The notes beneath the pieces were generated by a model. The model made no database searches and was not told the origin of the DNA. It was given only the letters and a program-made list of their open reading frames with translations. Position numbers and translations under genes: made by a program. A DNA stretch of 64,000 nt, from NCBI RefSeq assembly GCF_003346515.1, contig NZ_QQNA01000031.1, positions 17,926 to 81,925 on the forward strand. Direction: 5' to 3'. How positions within the stretch are numbered: the first letter of the stretch is position 1; each line of letters begins with the position of its first letter. Positions 51,935 through 62,425 of this stretch are shown in pieces. Source of the stretch: Streptomyces corynorhini. GTDB lineage: Bacteria; Actinomycetota; Actinomycetes; Streptomycetales; Streptomycetaceae.

Positions 51935-53005
51935 ATGACTCGCATCGCAGCCGTGCACGGAGCCCTGGCTCCCCACCGCCACAGCCAGCACGACATCACG
52001 GAGATGGTCGCCAGGACCTGTCTCCCCGAGGGCGCCGACCGCCGGGTGCTCGACCGGCTGCACGGCAGCGCGCGCGTGACGACGCGTCATACGGTGCTGC
52101 CGCTCGACCGGTACGCCGCACTCGACGACTTCGGCGCGGTCAACGACGCCTTCATCGCGGCGGCCCTGCCGCTGGGCGCCGAGGCCGTCACCGGCGCGCT
52201 GGACGCGGCGCGGATCTCGCCGCGCGACGTCGACTTCCTGATGTTCGCCTCGGTGACCGGCATCGCCGCACCCTCCGTGGACGCCCGGCTCGTGGGGCTG
52301 CTCGGTCTGCGGCCCGATGTGCGACGGGTGCCGGTCTTCGGGCTCGGGTGTGTCGCGGGAGCCGCCGGAATCGCCCGGCTGCACGACTACCTGCTGGGCC
52401 GGCCCGACGACATCGCCGTCCTGCTCTCCGTCGAGCTGTGCTCGCTCACCTTCCAGCGCGACGACCCCTCGCCCGCCAACCTCGTCGCCACGGCGCTCTT
52501 CGGCGACGGCGCCGCCGCCGTCGTGGCCTGCGGCGCCCGGCGCCGGGCGGCGGACGGCGACGCGCACGCCGGGCCCGTCGTCGTCGACACCCGCAGCCAC
52601 CTCTACCCGGACACCGAACAGGCGATGGGCTGGGACATCACCGGATCGGGCTTCCGGATCGTCCTCGACGCGAGCGTCCCCGATCTCGTACGCAAGAACC
52701 TCGGCGCGGACGTGGAAACGTTCCTCGCCGATCACGGACTCACCCGCCGGGACATCACCGTGTGGGTCTGCCATCCCGGCGGCCCGAAGGTCCTGGAGGC
52801 GATCGAGGAGGTGCTCGACCTGCCCGACGGCGCCCTCGACGTCACCTGGCGCTCGCTGGCGGCGGTGGGCAACATGTCGTCGTCCTCCGTCCTGCACGTC
52901 CTGCGCGACACGCTCGCCGAGCGGCGGCCACCGCCGGGCAGCGCCGGTCTGCTGCTCGCCATGGGGCCCGGCTTCTGCTCGGAACTGGTGCTGCTCCGCT
53001 GGTAG
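51935..53005 (+). CDS. Type III polyketide synthase (SrsA-like alkylresorcinol synthase type)
   Basis: A 356-residue chalcone/stilbene-synthase-fold enzyme. Catalytic triad Cys139 in VFGLGCVAGAAGIARLHDYL, His280 in WVCHPGGPKV and Asn313 in VGNMSSSSVL. It extends a starter CoA with malonyl-CoA. Order PKS - methyltransferase - flavoprotein matches the srsABC phenolic-lipid clusters of Streptomyces. ATG 51935 chosen; ATG 51899 is possible. Confidence 0.9.
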   Translation: MTRIAAVHGALAPHRHSQHDITEMVARTCLPEGADRRVLDRLHGSARVTTRHTVLPLDRYAALDDFGAVNDAFIAAALPLGAEAVTGALDAARISPRDVDFLMFASVTGIAAPSVDARLVGLLGLRPDVRRVPVFGLGCVAGAAGIARLHDYLLGRPDDIAVLLSVELCSLTFQRDDPSPANLVATALFGDGAAAVVACGARRRAADGDAHAGPVVVDTRSHLYPDTEQAMGWDITGSGFRIVLDASVPDLVRKNLGADVETFLADHGLTRRDITVWVCHPGGPKVLEAIEEVLDLPDGALDVTWRSLAAVGNMSSSSVLHVLRDTLAERRPPPGSAGLLLAMGPGFCSELVLLRW

Positions 53006-53056
53006 CAGCGGGCGCGGCCGGTCGGGCCCGTCCGTCACAACAGCCCCGGGAGAGAG

Positions 53057-53581
53057 ATGATCTGGTACACCGCGCTGGTCCTGGCGGTCGGCGCCGAGCG
53101 CGTCGCCGAACTCGTCGTCGCCCGGCGCAACGCGCGCTGGAGCCGCGAGCGCGGGGCCGTCGAGTACGGCCGGGGACACTATCCGCCGATGGTCGCCCTG
53201 CACACGGGGCTGCTGCTGGGCTGTCTGGCGGAAGTACGGCTGGCCGACCGGCCGTTCGTGCCGTCGGTCGGCTGGACGATGTTCGCCGTCGTCGTGGCCG
53301 CGCAGGCGCTGCGCTGGTGGTGCGTCCGTACGCTGGGGCCGCACTGGAACACCAAGGTGCTGGTCGTGCCCGGTCTGCCGCTGGTGACGGGCGGCCCCTA
53401 CCGGCTGCTGCGGCACCCCAACTACGTGGCGGTGGCGGCCGAGGGGGTGGCGCTGCCGCTGGTGCACGGTGCCTGGATCACCGCGCTGGTGTTCACCGTC
53501 CTCAACGCGGGCCTGCTGGCGGTGCGGCTGCGCTGCGAGAACAGCGCGCTGGCCACGGCGGCCCTCGGCGCCCGGCCGTGA
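53057..53581 (+). CDS. Isoprenylcysteine carboxyl methyltransferase-like membrane methyltransferase
   Basis: A 174-residue membrane protein: GAERVAELVVARRNARWSRERGAVEYGRGHYPPMVALH, and the SAM-binding signature LVTGGPYRLLRHPNYVAVAAEG with RHPNY. Homologues next to type III PKS genes (SrsB type) O-methylate the phenolic product. GTGA overlap with the flavoprotein gene. Confidence 0.88.
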   Translation: MIWYTALVLAVGAERVAELVVARRNARWSRERGAVEYGRGHYPPMVALHTGLLLGCLAEVRLADRPFVPSVGWTMFAVVVAAQALRWWCVRTLGPHWNTKVLVVPGLPLVTGGPYRLLRHPNYVAVAAEGVALPLVHGAWITALVFTVLNAGLLAVRLRCENSALATAALGARP

Positions 53582-54621
53582 TCGACCTGCTGGTGGTGGG
53601 CGGCGGGCCCGCCGGGCTCGCCACCGCTGCGCACGCCGCGCTGGCCGGGCTGGAGACGGTGGTGATCGAACCACGCGCCACCCCGGTGGACAAGGCGTGC
53701 GGCGAGGGCGTGATGCCCAGCGGCGTGCGCGCCCTGCGCGCGCTCGGGCTCGACCTCCCCGACGGCCGCGAGCTGCGCGGGATCCGCTACGTGAGCGGGG
53801 CGCGCCGGGCCCAGGCGCCGTTCGACAACGGTACGGGGCTCGGCGTACGGCGCACCGCACTGCACGCGGCGCTGGCGCGGCGGGCCGAGGAGGCGGGGGC
53901 GCGGACGGTGACCGGGCGGGTCGGCGCGATCGAGCAGAACGCCGACTCGGTCACCGCCGCCGGGCTGCGGGCGCGCTGGCTGGTGGCGGCGGACGGGCTG
54001 CACTCACCGGTACGGCGCGGACTGGGCCTGGAGCTGCCCCAGCGGGGCCCGATCCGCTACGGGCTGCGGCGGCACTACCGGGTGCGGCCGTGGACGGACT
54101 TCGTGGAGGTGCACTGGGCACGGGGGGACGGCGCCCCCGGGGGCGGTGCGGCCGGTGAGGCGTATGTGACACCGGTGGCCGACGATCTGGTCGGGGTGGC
54201 CGTGCTGAGCACGGTCAGGCGCGGCTACGACGACCATCTCGCCCGCTTCCCCGAACTGCTGGCCCGGCTGGACGGCGAGCCCGCGACGGCGGTACGCGGC
54301 GCGGGCCCGCTGCGCCGCCGGGTGCGCAGCAGAACGGCCGGGCGCGTGCTCCTGGTCGGCGACGCCGCCGGCTACGTCGACGCCGTCACCGGAGAGGGCG
54401 TCGCGCTCGCGCTGGCCTCCGCCGAGGCGGCCGTACGGTGTCTGCGCGCGGGCAGGCCGCAGGAGTACGAGGCCAGGTGGCGCGCCCTCTCGCGGCGCCA
54501 CCGGCTGCTCACGCAGGCGCTGGTGCGGATCGGCTGCCACCGTACGGGCGCCCGGCTGATCGTCCCGGCCGCGGCCCGTATGCCCGCTGTCTTCGCGGCG
54601 GCCGTGCGCGCCCTCCAGTGA
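53578..54621 (+). CDS. FAD-dependent oxidoreductase (geranylgeranyl reductase/SrsC-like)
   Basis: A 347-residue flavoprotein: LLVVGGGPAGLATAAHAALAGLETVVIE (dinucleotide-binding), ACGEGVMPSGVRAL, and GRVLLVGDAAGYVDAVTGEGVALALASAE (GDAxG). GTG start overlaps the methyltransferase stop, so they are co-translated. In srs-type clusters the flavoenzyme hydroxylates the resorcinol to a quinol; the geranylgeranyl-reductase resemblance leaves reduction of a prenyl tail as an alternative given the UbiA gene nearby. Confidence 0.85.
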   Translation: MIDLLVVGGGPAGLATAAHAALAGLETVVIEPRATPVDKACGEGVMPSGVRALRALGLDLPDGRELRGIRYVSGARRAQAPFDNGTGLGVRRTALHAALARRAEEAGARTVTGRVGAIEQNADSVTAAGLRARWLVAADGLHSPVRRGLGLELPQRGPIRYGLRRHYRVRPWTDFVEVHWARGDGAPGGGAAGEAYVTPVADDLVGVAVLSTVRRGYDDHLARFPELLARLDGEPATAVRGAGPLRRRVRSRTAGRVLLVGDAAGYVDAVTGEGVALALASAEAAVRCLRAGRPQEYEARWRALSRRHRLLTQALVRIGCHRTGARLIVPAAARMPAVFAAAVRALQ

Positions 54622-54694
54622 AGGGCGCGCCCGGCGGCCGGGGCCGCTCGCCGTCGGGCCGCCCGCCCCGCCACCGCTCCTCGCCGGACCGTTC

Positions 54695-55948
<1,254 letters not shown>

Positions 55949-56088
55949 CGTGCCTCCCACGGCGGTCGTCGGGCGGGGCGGAACGCGCGCCCGCCGAGGC
56001 ACAGTGTGCCGGGTCGCCCGGACAGGGCCGGGACCGGGCTACCGCGGAGGCCGGGGCGAACCCGTGCGCACCGTGCCGCGGCGCCGGG

Positions 56089-56126
56089 GTGCACAGGCGT
56101 TTACCCTGGGGTGAACGCCTGTGCAC
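56089..56126. promoter_or_regulatory. Perfect 13-bp inverted repeat, probable operator of the MFS-TetR pair
   Basis: GTGCACAGGCGTT (56089-56101) and AACGCCTGTGCAC (56114-56126) are exact complements with a 12-base spacer, in the divergent region between the DUF4032 and MFS genes. The TetR-type regulator downstream (57680) is the likely ligand. Confidence 0.75.
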
Positions 56127-56131
56127 CGCGC

Positions 56132-56193
56132 GGACGCGCGCACCACCGACCTACCACGTCTGTGCACCCCGGACGCGCGCACCACCGACCTAC
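56132..56193. repeat. Direct 23-bp repeat in the MFS leader
   Basis: GGACGCGCGCACCACCGACC followed by TAC occurs at 56132-56154 and again at 56171-56193. With the GTGCAC half-sites nearby (56121-56126 and 56162-56167) it looks like a partial duplication of the promoter-leader segment. Confidence 0.75.
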
Positions 56194-56201
56194 GGAGAGA
56201 G

Positions 56202-57683
56202 ATGCCCGAAGCGATATCCGAGCCCGCCGCCGGGGACCCGGCCCCCGAGCCGGCCCCGCACCCCCGCCATCTGGTCGCCGTGCTCGCGTTCTGCGGGGTG
56301 GTCGTGGCGGTCATGCAGACGCTGGTCGTACCGCTGCTGCCGCACGTCCCCGCCCTCACCGGAGCCAGCGCCACCGGCGCGAGCTGGCTGGTCACCGTCA
56401 CCCTGCTCACCGGCGCCGTCTGCACCCCCGTACTCGGACGCGTCGGGGACATGTACGGCAAGTGCCGTGTGCTCCTCGCCTCCCTCGGCGTACTGGTCTG
56501 CGGATCCGTCCTGTGCGCCGTCAGCTCCCAGATCGGCGTGCTGATCACGGGCCGCGCCCTCCAGGGCGCCGCGCTCGCCGTCGTCCCGCTCGGCATCAGC
56601 ATCATGCGCGACGAACTGGCGCCCGAACGCGTGTTGCCGTCCGTCGCGCTGATGAGTTCGACCCTGGGGATCGGCGCGGCCGTCGGGCTGCCCGTCGCCG
56701 CGCTGGTCGTCGAGCACTACGACTGGCACACCATGTTCTGGGCCTCGGCAGGACTCGGGCTCCTCGACATCGCGCTGGTGCTGCTCTGCGTACCGGAGTC
56801 GCCGCTGCGCTCGCGCGGCCGCTTCGACGCCGTGGGGGCGCTCGGGCTGTCGGCGGCGCTGGTCAGCCTGCTGCTGGCGGTCACCCAGGGCGGCCAGTGG
56901 GGGTGGACCTCGCCCCGCACCCTCGGACTGCTCGTCCTCGCCGTGGCCGTCGGACTGCTCTGGGGCCGCTACGAACTGCGGGTCCCCTCCCCGATGGTCG
57001 ATCTGCGGGTCTCCGCGCGGCCCGCCGTCCTGCTCAGCAACCTCGCCGCCCTCCTGATCGGCTTCGCCTTCTACGCCAACTCGCTGTCCACCGCCCAGAT
57101 GGTCCAGGAGCCGACGAGCACCGGATACGGCCTGGGCGCCTCCATCGTCGTCAGCGGGCTGTGCCTGCTGCCCGGCGGGCTCACGATGGTCGCGCTCTCA
57201 CCCGTGTCCGCCAGGATCTCCGCCGCGTACGGGCCCAAGACCACGCTCGCGCTCGCCTCCGCGATCCTCGCCGTCGGCTACGTGGTGCGCTTCTTCACCA
57301 GCCATCAGCTGTGGACCATCGTCCTCGGCGCCACCGTGGTCGCCGCGGGCACCGCCGTCGCCTACTCCGCGCTGCCCGCCCTCGTGATGCGGGCCGTGCC
57401 GGTCGGCGAGACGGGCGCGGCCAACGGCCTCAACACCCTGATGCGCTCGGTCGGGCAGGCGTTCTGCAGCGCCGCCGTCGCCGCCGTACTCGCCAACGTC
57501 ACCTTCGAGGCGGGCGGCCGTACCGCCCCCACCCTCCACGCGTATCTGCTGGTCTTCCTCATGGCGGGCGGCGCCGCGCTCCTCGCGCTGGCCGTCACCC
57601 TGTGCCTGCCGCGGCAGCGGCCCGCCGCCCCCGGTAGCGTCGGGCGGGACCGAACCACATCGCTCGTCCAGGAGGGCGCGTGA
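56202..57683 (+). CDS. MFS transporter, DHA2-type multidrug exporter
   Basis: A 493-residue permease with about 14 hydrophobic segments, LVTVTLLTGAVCTPVLGRVGDMYGKCRVLL (signature after helix 2), ALQGAALAVVPLGISIMRDELAPERV (motif C-like region). ATG has GGAGAGAG upstream. Overlaps the TetR gene by GTGA, so regulator and pump are made together. Substrate unknown. Confidence 0.87.
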   Translation: MPEAISEPAAGDPAPEPAPHPRHLVAVLAFCGVVVAVMQTLVVPLLPHVPALTGASATGASWLVTVTLLTGAVCTPVLGRVGDMYGKCRVLLASLGVLVCGSVLCAVSSQIGVLITGRALQGAALAVVPLGISIMRDELAPERVLPSVALMSSTLGIGAAVGLPVAALVVEHYDWHTMFWASAGLGLLDIALVLLCVPESPLRSRGRFDAVGALGLSAALVSLLLAVTQGGQWGWTSPRTLGLLVLAVAVGLLWGRYELRVPSPMVDLRVSARPAVLLSNLAALLIGFAFYANSLSTAQMVQEPTSTGYGLGASIVVSGLCLLPGGLTMVALSPVSARISAAYGPKTTLALASAILAVGYVVRFFTSHQLWTIVLGATVVAAGTAVAYSALPALVMRAVPVGETGAANGLNTLMRSVGQAFCSAAVAAVLANVTFEAGGRTAPTLHAYLLVFLMAGGAALLALAVTLCLPRQRPAAPGSVGRDRTTSLVQEGA

Positions 57684-58264
57684 ACGCGCAGGAGACAGCA
57701 CCGGCGACCGGCGGGGCCGCCACCGGCGACGCGCAGAGCGGCCGCGCCGCGATCCTGCGCGCGGCGCGGCGCGCCTTCGCCTTCCGCCCCTACGCCGAGG
57801 TGACCCTGCGGGGCATCGCCGCGGACGCGGGCGTGAGCGCCTCGCTGATCGTGAAGCACTTCGCCACCAAGGAGAAGCTGTTCAACACCGTCGCCGACTT
57901 CGGCCCCGACGCCGACCGGCTGTTCGCCGTACCGCCGGAGGAACTCGGCCGCCATATGGTGCTGACCGTGGTGCGCAGCCGCCGCGAACAGCAGGGCGAT
58001 CCGCTGCTGCGCGTCGTCTTCTCGCTGGGCAACGACGACGAGCGCACCCTCCTGCGCGCACGCTTCGACCAGCAGATCACCGCACGGCTCAGCGCGCTGC
58101 TCACCGGCCGCGACCGCGCCCTGCGCGCAGAACTGATCGTCGGCCAGCTCCTCGGCCTGGGCGCCACACTCAGCCTGCACCGGACGGGAGCGAACGCGCG
58201 GGCCACCCCGGAGCGGCTCGCCGACCTCTACGCCCCCGCGCTGCAGCGCCTGGTCACCGGCTGA
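57680..58264 (+). CDS. TetR family transcriptional regulator, pump-linked
   Basis: A 194-residue TetR protein: GRAAILRAARRAFAFRPYAEVTLRGIAADAGVSASLIVKHFATKEKLFNTVADF. The helix-turn-helix is complete. It is translated from a GTG overlapping the MFS stop; its stop overlaps the end of the convergent phosphoesterase gene by 11 bases. Likely controls the pump operon through the repeat at 56089-56126. Confidence 0.9.
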   Translation: MNAQETAPATGGAATGDAQSGRAAILRAARRAFAFRPYAEVTLRGIAADAGVSASLIVKHFATKEKLFNTVADFGPDADRLFAVPPEELGRHMVLTVVRSRREQQGDPLLRVVFSLGNDDERTLLRARFDQQITARLSALLTGRDRALRAELIVGQLLGLGATLSLHRTGANARATPERLADLYAPALQRLVTG

Positions 58265-60005
58265 GCAGCAGCTCGGCGTTGCGGTCCACCGGCTTGCCCG
58301 CGGGCGCGGTGGTGGAGCCGGGCGCGTTGTGGGACAGCTCCCGGTAGAGCGCCGCCAGCCCCGTCTGCGAGAGATCCGCGAAGTCGGTACGGTGCGGCGC
58401 CGCCGACTCGATCAGCGTGGTGAACAGCGACAGGGTGCCGTCCTTGTTGTCGGCGATCTCGATCACCCGGGCCAGCTGCGGGAAGTCGACGTGCGACGCG
58501 GTCGAGATCTCCCAGAAGCTACCGTGCGGGAGGATCGAGTTGCGGTGGCTGTGCCCGTTCACCCAGGCCAGCACGCTGGGGTTGCCGCGCAGCAGCGCCA
58601 CCACCTCGTCGCCGTTGTGCCGGGCCTCGCCGGGGCGGGCCGGGTCGGGGTGCGTGTTGGTCATCGTCCAGCTGTTGTGGTGGCTGAAGACGACGACGTA
58701 CCCGTCCCGGTGCTCCCGCAGCTTCCGCTTCAGCCAGTTCAGCTGAGTGGTGTCGAGCGAACCGGTGTAGTGGCCGCCCCGGTCGGTGGTGTCCAGGCTG
58801 ATGCCTGTGACGTTCTCGCCCATCGGAAACGTGTAGTAGAGCGTGTCGTCGGCGAGGTGGGCCGCCGTGTAGCCGTGGCCCACGGGACCGGCGCCCGCGT
58901 ACGCCGGGTCGAGGTGCGCGCGCAGACAGTCGTGCGGGGTGAACGGGGCCCGGCGCGGATCGGGGGTGATCGAGCGCATCAGGCGCTTGGAGCGGCGCAG
59001 CAGGTCGATCAGATGGGCGCCGCCGGGGTCGCCGCCCTGCGACAGCAGCCTCAGCATCTCCTTGGCCTCGGCGTCGGGGATCCCGTACAGCTTCTTCGAG
59101 CCGACGGCGAACTCCGCGAGAAAACCGCTCCGGTCGGCCATGGCGCCGCTGGCCAGACCGTCGTGGTTGCCGACGGTCGAGTACCACGGGATGGGCAGCC
59201 CGGGGCTGTTCACCGCCCGGATCGCGGCGGCCAGGAACCCGTCGATACGCGGGTAGCCGAGCCGCTTGTCGGTGTCGCGCAGCGCGTCCTCCGGGTGCCA
59301 GTACAGCCGCTCCGCCGAACTCTGCACCCCCTCGTAGGTCCGCCGGTCACCCGTGTTGGGAAGGATGTTCCCACCGCTCATCACGGTGAGGAACCAGTCC
59401 AGTTCCGCACGCGAGTTGTTGTCGGTGTTGTCGCCGGTCGTCACGGCGAACGACAGCGGGGCCCCGGTCGCCGGACCCTCGCGCAGGGCGTTGATCTGCT
59501 CGATCAGCGCCGCCGCCCCCGGCACGGTGAGCGCCTCCTGGGGGCGCCACCCGGAGAGCTGGCGCGAACGCAGGTACTCGGTGCGCACGGGGTGCTGGAC
59601 GTCCACCAGGTGCAGATCGGTGAGCTGCACGAAAGAGCTGAGGACGGTACGCCGCCCGGTGCGCCCGGTCCGGGGCGCCGCGAGCTGCTCCCGTACGACC
59701 CGGCGCCAGCCGGGGCCGTCGTCGAGCCGCCGGTAGGCCGCCGAGGTGTCACGCGGCGCGGCGACCGACTCCAGCGTCGTCCGGGCGGGGGCGGTACGGG
59801 CCGGGGCGGCGGTGGAGCCGGTACGGGGCGCCGGGACGGCGGGCGCGGCGGCCGCCCCCGGGGCGGCGGCGGCCGCGCCGGAACCGCCGCCCGCGCCGAG
59901 CGCGACCCCGATCCCCGCCGAGATACCGAGCGCCCCGGTCGCGGTGAGGAAGGAGCGCCGGTCGACGGCGGCGACGGCGGTGACTGCGGAGCGTATGCGT
60001 GTCAT
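58254..60005 (-). CDS. Tat-exported metallophosphoesterase (TIGR03767 type)
   Basis: A 583-residue secreted protein. Signal with DRRSFLTATGALGISAG (twin Arg, Tat type), an Ala/Pro-rich stretch, then the calcineurin-like domain: QLTDLHLVDVQHPVRTEYLR, TTGDNTDNNSRAELDWF, TVGNHDGLASG, FSHHNSWTM and VNGHSHRNSI metal-ligand motifs. Matches the actinobacterial TIGR03767 group. Substrate unknown. Start at ATG 60005 after the promoter-side frame MRTIERQPG, which is rejected. Confidence 0.88.
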   Translation of the reverse strand: MTRIRSAVTAVAAVDRRSFLTATGALGISAGIGVALGAGGGSGAAAAAPGAAAAPAVPAPRTGSTAAPARTAPARTTLESVAAPRDTSAAYRRLDDGPGWRRVVREQLAAPRTGRTGRRTVLSSFVQLTDLHLVDVQHPVRTEYLRSRQLSGWRPQEALTVPGAAALIEQINALREGPATGAPLSFAVTTGDNTDNNSRAELDWFLTVMSGGNILPNTGDRRTYEGVQSSAERLYWHPEDALRDTDKRLGYPRIDGFLAAAIRAVNSPGLPIPWYSTVGNHDGLASGAMADRSGFLAEFAVGSKKLYGIPDAEAKEMLRLLSQGGDPGGAHLIDLLRRSKRLMRSITPDPRRAPFTPHDCLRAHLDPAYAGAGPVGHGYTAAHLADDTLYYTFPMGENVTGISLDTTDRGGHYTGSLDTTQLNWLKRKLREHRDGYVVVFSHHNSWTMTNTHPDPARPGEARHNGDEVVALLRGNPSVLAWVNGHSHRNSILPHGSFWEISTASHVDFPQLARVIEIADNKDGTLSLFTTLIESAAPHRTDFADLSQTGLAALYRELSHNAPGSTTAPAGKPVDRNAELLLSR

Positions 60006-61243
60006 GGTGCGGTCTCCCGGGTTCCGGCACATCGGCGACGACGCCGGAGGGACGGCCCCTCCTGGCTGCCTCTCGATGGTCCGCACCCGGCGTGGCCTGC
60101 GCGTGAACGACGTTCCAACGGTCCGCGCCCATCACCGCACAGGGATCACCGACGACAGCGAACCGTCGGACGCCCCATGGCTCGCGGCCTTGATCCGGTC
60201 ACTCGGCGTTCACCGTGGCGGGAAGGCCGGTGTCCGGGGGCGGCGCGTCCGGCCGCGGGCCGGGAGGGGAGCGGTCCGGAAACCGGGCCGCGGTGGGCAG
60301 GCATACGTCGCTCCTGAGCGGGCACACGACTCTTCGAGCCAAGCTCACACGGCCTTCACCCCCGCCGGCCGTACGAGCCTTCCTGGCCCCATCGGCGCAC
60401 CCCCTCGTCGGTGGGGCCACCCCCTTTCCAGCGCTCCTCGTCGGTGTGTTCTCCCGTCCCCGCCCGCAGCCCGTCGCCCGCCCGTTCCCGTGCCGTCACC
60501 GCGTTGCCCTTGGCATAGGTCGATGTGTGCGTCCGCAACGCGACGCGCCCGGCGGTGGTTGTGACCCGCCCGAACGGCGCCGTGCGCGCTGCGTACTTGA
60601 TAGATCCCAGTTAGGTCACATTCCGTGCCCCCGGTACGGCCCGCCGGTCGGCCGGTTGCCGCATGGTGTGCTGATCCGGCGACAGAGGTGGGTGTTTTGA
60701 GGCGACTTGACCCGGCTCTCGGGAAAACCGTCCGTCATACCCGCCGCCGGGCCGACAACCCCCTGTGATCAACAGAGAGTTGCCAAAGATCAGCAACGTG
60801 TTCGAGCCGCGCGATCGGACCCCTACACTGATCGCCGCAGCGTGCGGACGCCTCGATCAGGTGTTCCCGCCTGCGGGCATGGCAGGTCCATGTCCCAGCC
60901 ATCGACGCCGGACCGCACCACCCCCACGTGACCAGAGGATCCATGACGATCACCACTTCATCCGGGCGCGTCCTCGGTCGTGCCCGGCCGCACAAGGCTC
61001 GCGCGCTGCCCGAGCCCGGGGGGCACCGTGGTTCCGGACCGCGGGAGTGCGGGAGCATCCTGCCCGCACGCGTACCGGGGCCACCAGGGACGGGGGACAG
61101 GTGCTAGGGCCTCTCGTTTGGATCTCGCCGGGCTCGCGTGCCCCGTTGCCTGGTCCGGCCAGATCCAAACGAAAGACCCTAGCCGAACAGAGGCCGTTTC
61201 CCGTGGACCGGACCCGCGCGCGAGCGCGAGAGGAGTGGAACTG
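60006..61243. other. Gene-free stretch with a palindromic repeat
   Basis: About 1.2 kb without a gene I can support. Several open frames exist but none has a ribosome site plus recognisable protein. An AT-richer patch with short repeats (GATCAACAG, AAGATCAGCAA) lies at 60765-60805 and could be a promoter; the palindromic element 61104-61182 sits just before the gene at 61244. Confidence 0.5.
61104..61182. repeat. Palindromic repeat element with 22-bp imperfect terminal inverted repeats
   Basis: CTAGGGCCTCTCGTTTGGAT (starting 61104) pairs with the complement of 61161-61182 (AGATCCAAACGAAAGACCCT plus AG), two mismatches over 22 bp. The inner part also pairs (GCCGG / CCGGC). Both ends carry CTAG. 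Total 79 bp, no coding. I recall similar TTTGGATC-type hairpins as recurrent in Streptomyces intergenic DNA. Confidence 0.78.
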
Positions 61244-62251
61244 ATGGCGAGCGAGAACTTCCGCCCCGTCTACCACCCGGCCGGTCACGACAACGACCTG
61301 CGCGCCGCCGTGCAGGAGCTGCGCACCGGCCGCTGGGTCGCGATGCGTGATCTGCTGGACCGGACACCGGGCTGGACGCTGTGGACCCAGCGCACCCAGG
61401 TGCTGGCCGCCGTCGCCGCCGGTTCCGACACCGTGCAGACCTGGCTGGCCGAGGAGCCGGGCAGCGCCGCCGCGACCGTGATGCAGACCCGGGTCAGCGT
61501 GGAGCGCGCCATCCGGGCCCACCGCGAGGGGCACCCGCGCACGCAGGAGCTGTGGCAGCAGGCATGGGAGGCGTGCGGCACCGCCGCGCGCCGGGCACCG
61601 GCAGACCCGGTGCCCTGGGTCTGCCTGCTCGCCCTGTCCCAGCTCGACTCCCGGCAGCGGCTGGAGGAGCACCGGCTGCCGCCACCGGGGCCGATGCTCT
61701 TCCCCGGCCCGTGGGCGCTGCTCGCCGAGGCCGACAAGCGCGACCCGTTCAACCGCGAGGCGTACCACCGCATGCTCCAGTTCGTGTACGCGCGGCGTAC
61801 CGACGGTTCGCTGTCGGAGGCCGTCAACTTCGTCCAGTGGGCCGCCTCCTCGGCGCCCGAGGGCTCCGCGCTGCACGTCCTGCCCCTCTTCGTCAGGGTG
61901 GAGCGCTACCGCCGCGAGAACGGCCATGAGAAGGCCCTGGACCTGCACTGGGTCACGGAGGACGCCACCAGGGACGCCCTGCGCGCCCTCAACCTCTGGT
62001 TCGACCACGCGGTCCTGGCCGAGGCGTCGCTGCTCGACCTCAACCACCTCGCGCACGCCCTGTGGGGCTCGCTCCAGTTCGACGAGGGCGCCCGGGTCTT
62101 CGACGCGCTGGGCCCGTACTACGCCGTACTGCCGTGGGCGTACCGTACGAGGAACCAGGGCGACGCGGGCCAGGCCGAGGAGGTCTTCCTCCGCGCCCGC
62201 GGCCGCTGCCTCGCGTCGGCCCGGGACGCGCGCGACGGGCCGTCAGGCTGA
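61244..62251 (+). CDS. Unknown helical-repeat-like protein
   Basis: A 335-residue soluble protein: ASENFRPVYHPAGHDNDLRA, then GRWVAMRDLLDRTPGWTLWTQRTQVLAAVAAGS. Ala/Leu/Arg-rich helical pairs and a DLHWVTEDATRDALRALNLWFDHAVL segment recall TPR-like folds, but no domain is assigned. ATG 61244 has AGGAG eight bases upstream. Followed by the permease gene with a gap of about 170 bases. Function unknown. Confidence 0.75.
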   Translation: MASENFRPVYHPAGHDNDLRAAVQELRTGRWVAMRDLLDRTPGWTLWTQRTQVLAAVAAGSDTVQTWLAEEPGSAAATVMQTRVSVERAIRAHREGHPRTQELWQQAWEACGTAARRAPADPVPWVCLLALSQLDSRQRLEEHRLPPPGPMLFPGPWALLAEADKRDPFNREAYHRMLQFVYARRTDGSLSEAVNFVQWAASSAPEGSALHVLPLFVRVERYRRENGHEKALDLHWVTEDATRDALRALNLWFDHAVLAEASLLDLNHLAHALWGSLQFDEGARVFDALGPYYAVLPWAYRTRNQGDAGQAEEVFLRARGRCLASARDARDGPSG

Positions 62252-62425
62252 ACCGGCCCCGCACGCCGTACGTACCGCACGGTGACGTGGCGCACTCCGC
62301 CGTTCGCCACGTCCGCCAGGCCCTCCCCGCCTGACCGCGCCCTTGCCGGTCCCCGTCTCCCGCGGGGTCCGTGTCCGCCGTCCATCCCCGTCCCCCACCT
62401 GCATTCGCGCACCGGAGGTATTTCC

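Noticed and set aside
49264..54621. A very long plus-strand open frame of about 1,785 codons
   Set aside because: It runs antisense through terB and across the dienelactone hydrolase, UbiA and PKS genes in wrong frames; low stop frequency is a GC effect. Only its last part (53578-54621) is real, as the flavoprotein.
60215..60700. A 161-codon plus-strand frame in the gene-free stretch
   Set aside because: No ribosome site, Arg/Pro-rich low-quality composition and no recognisable domain.
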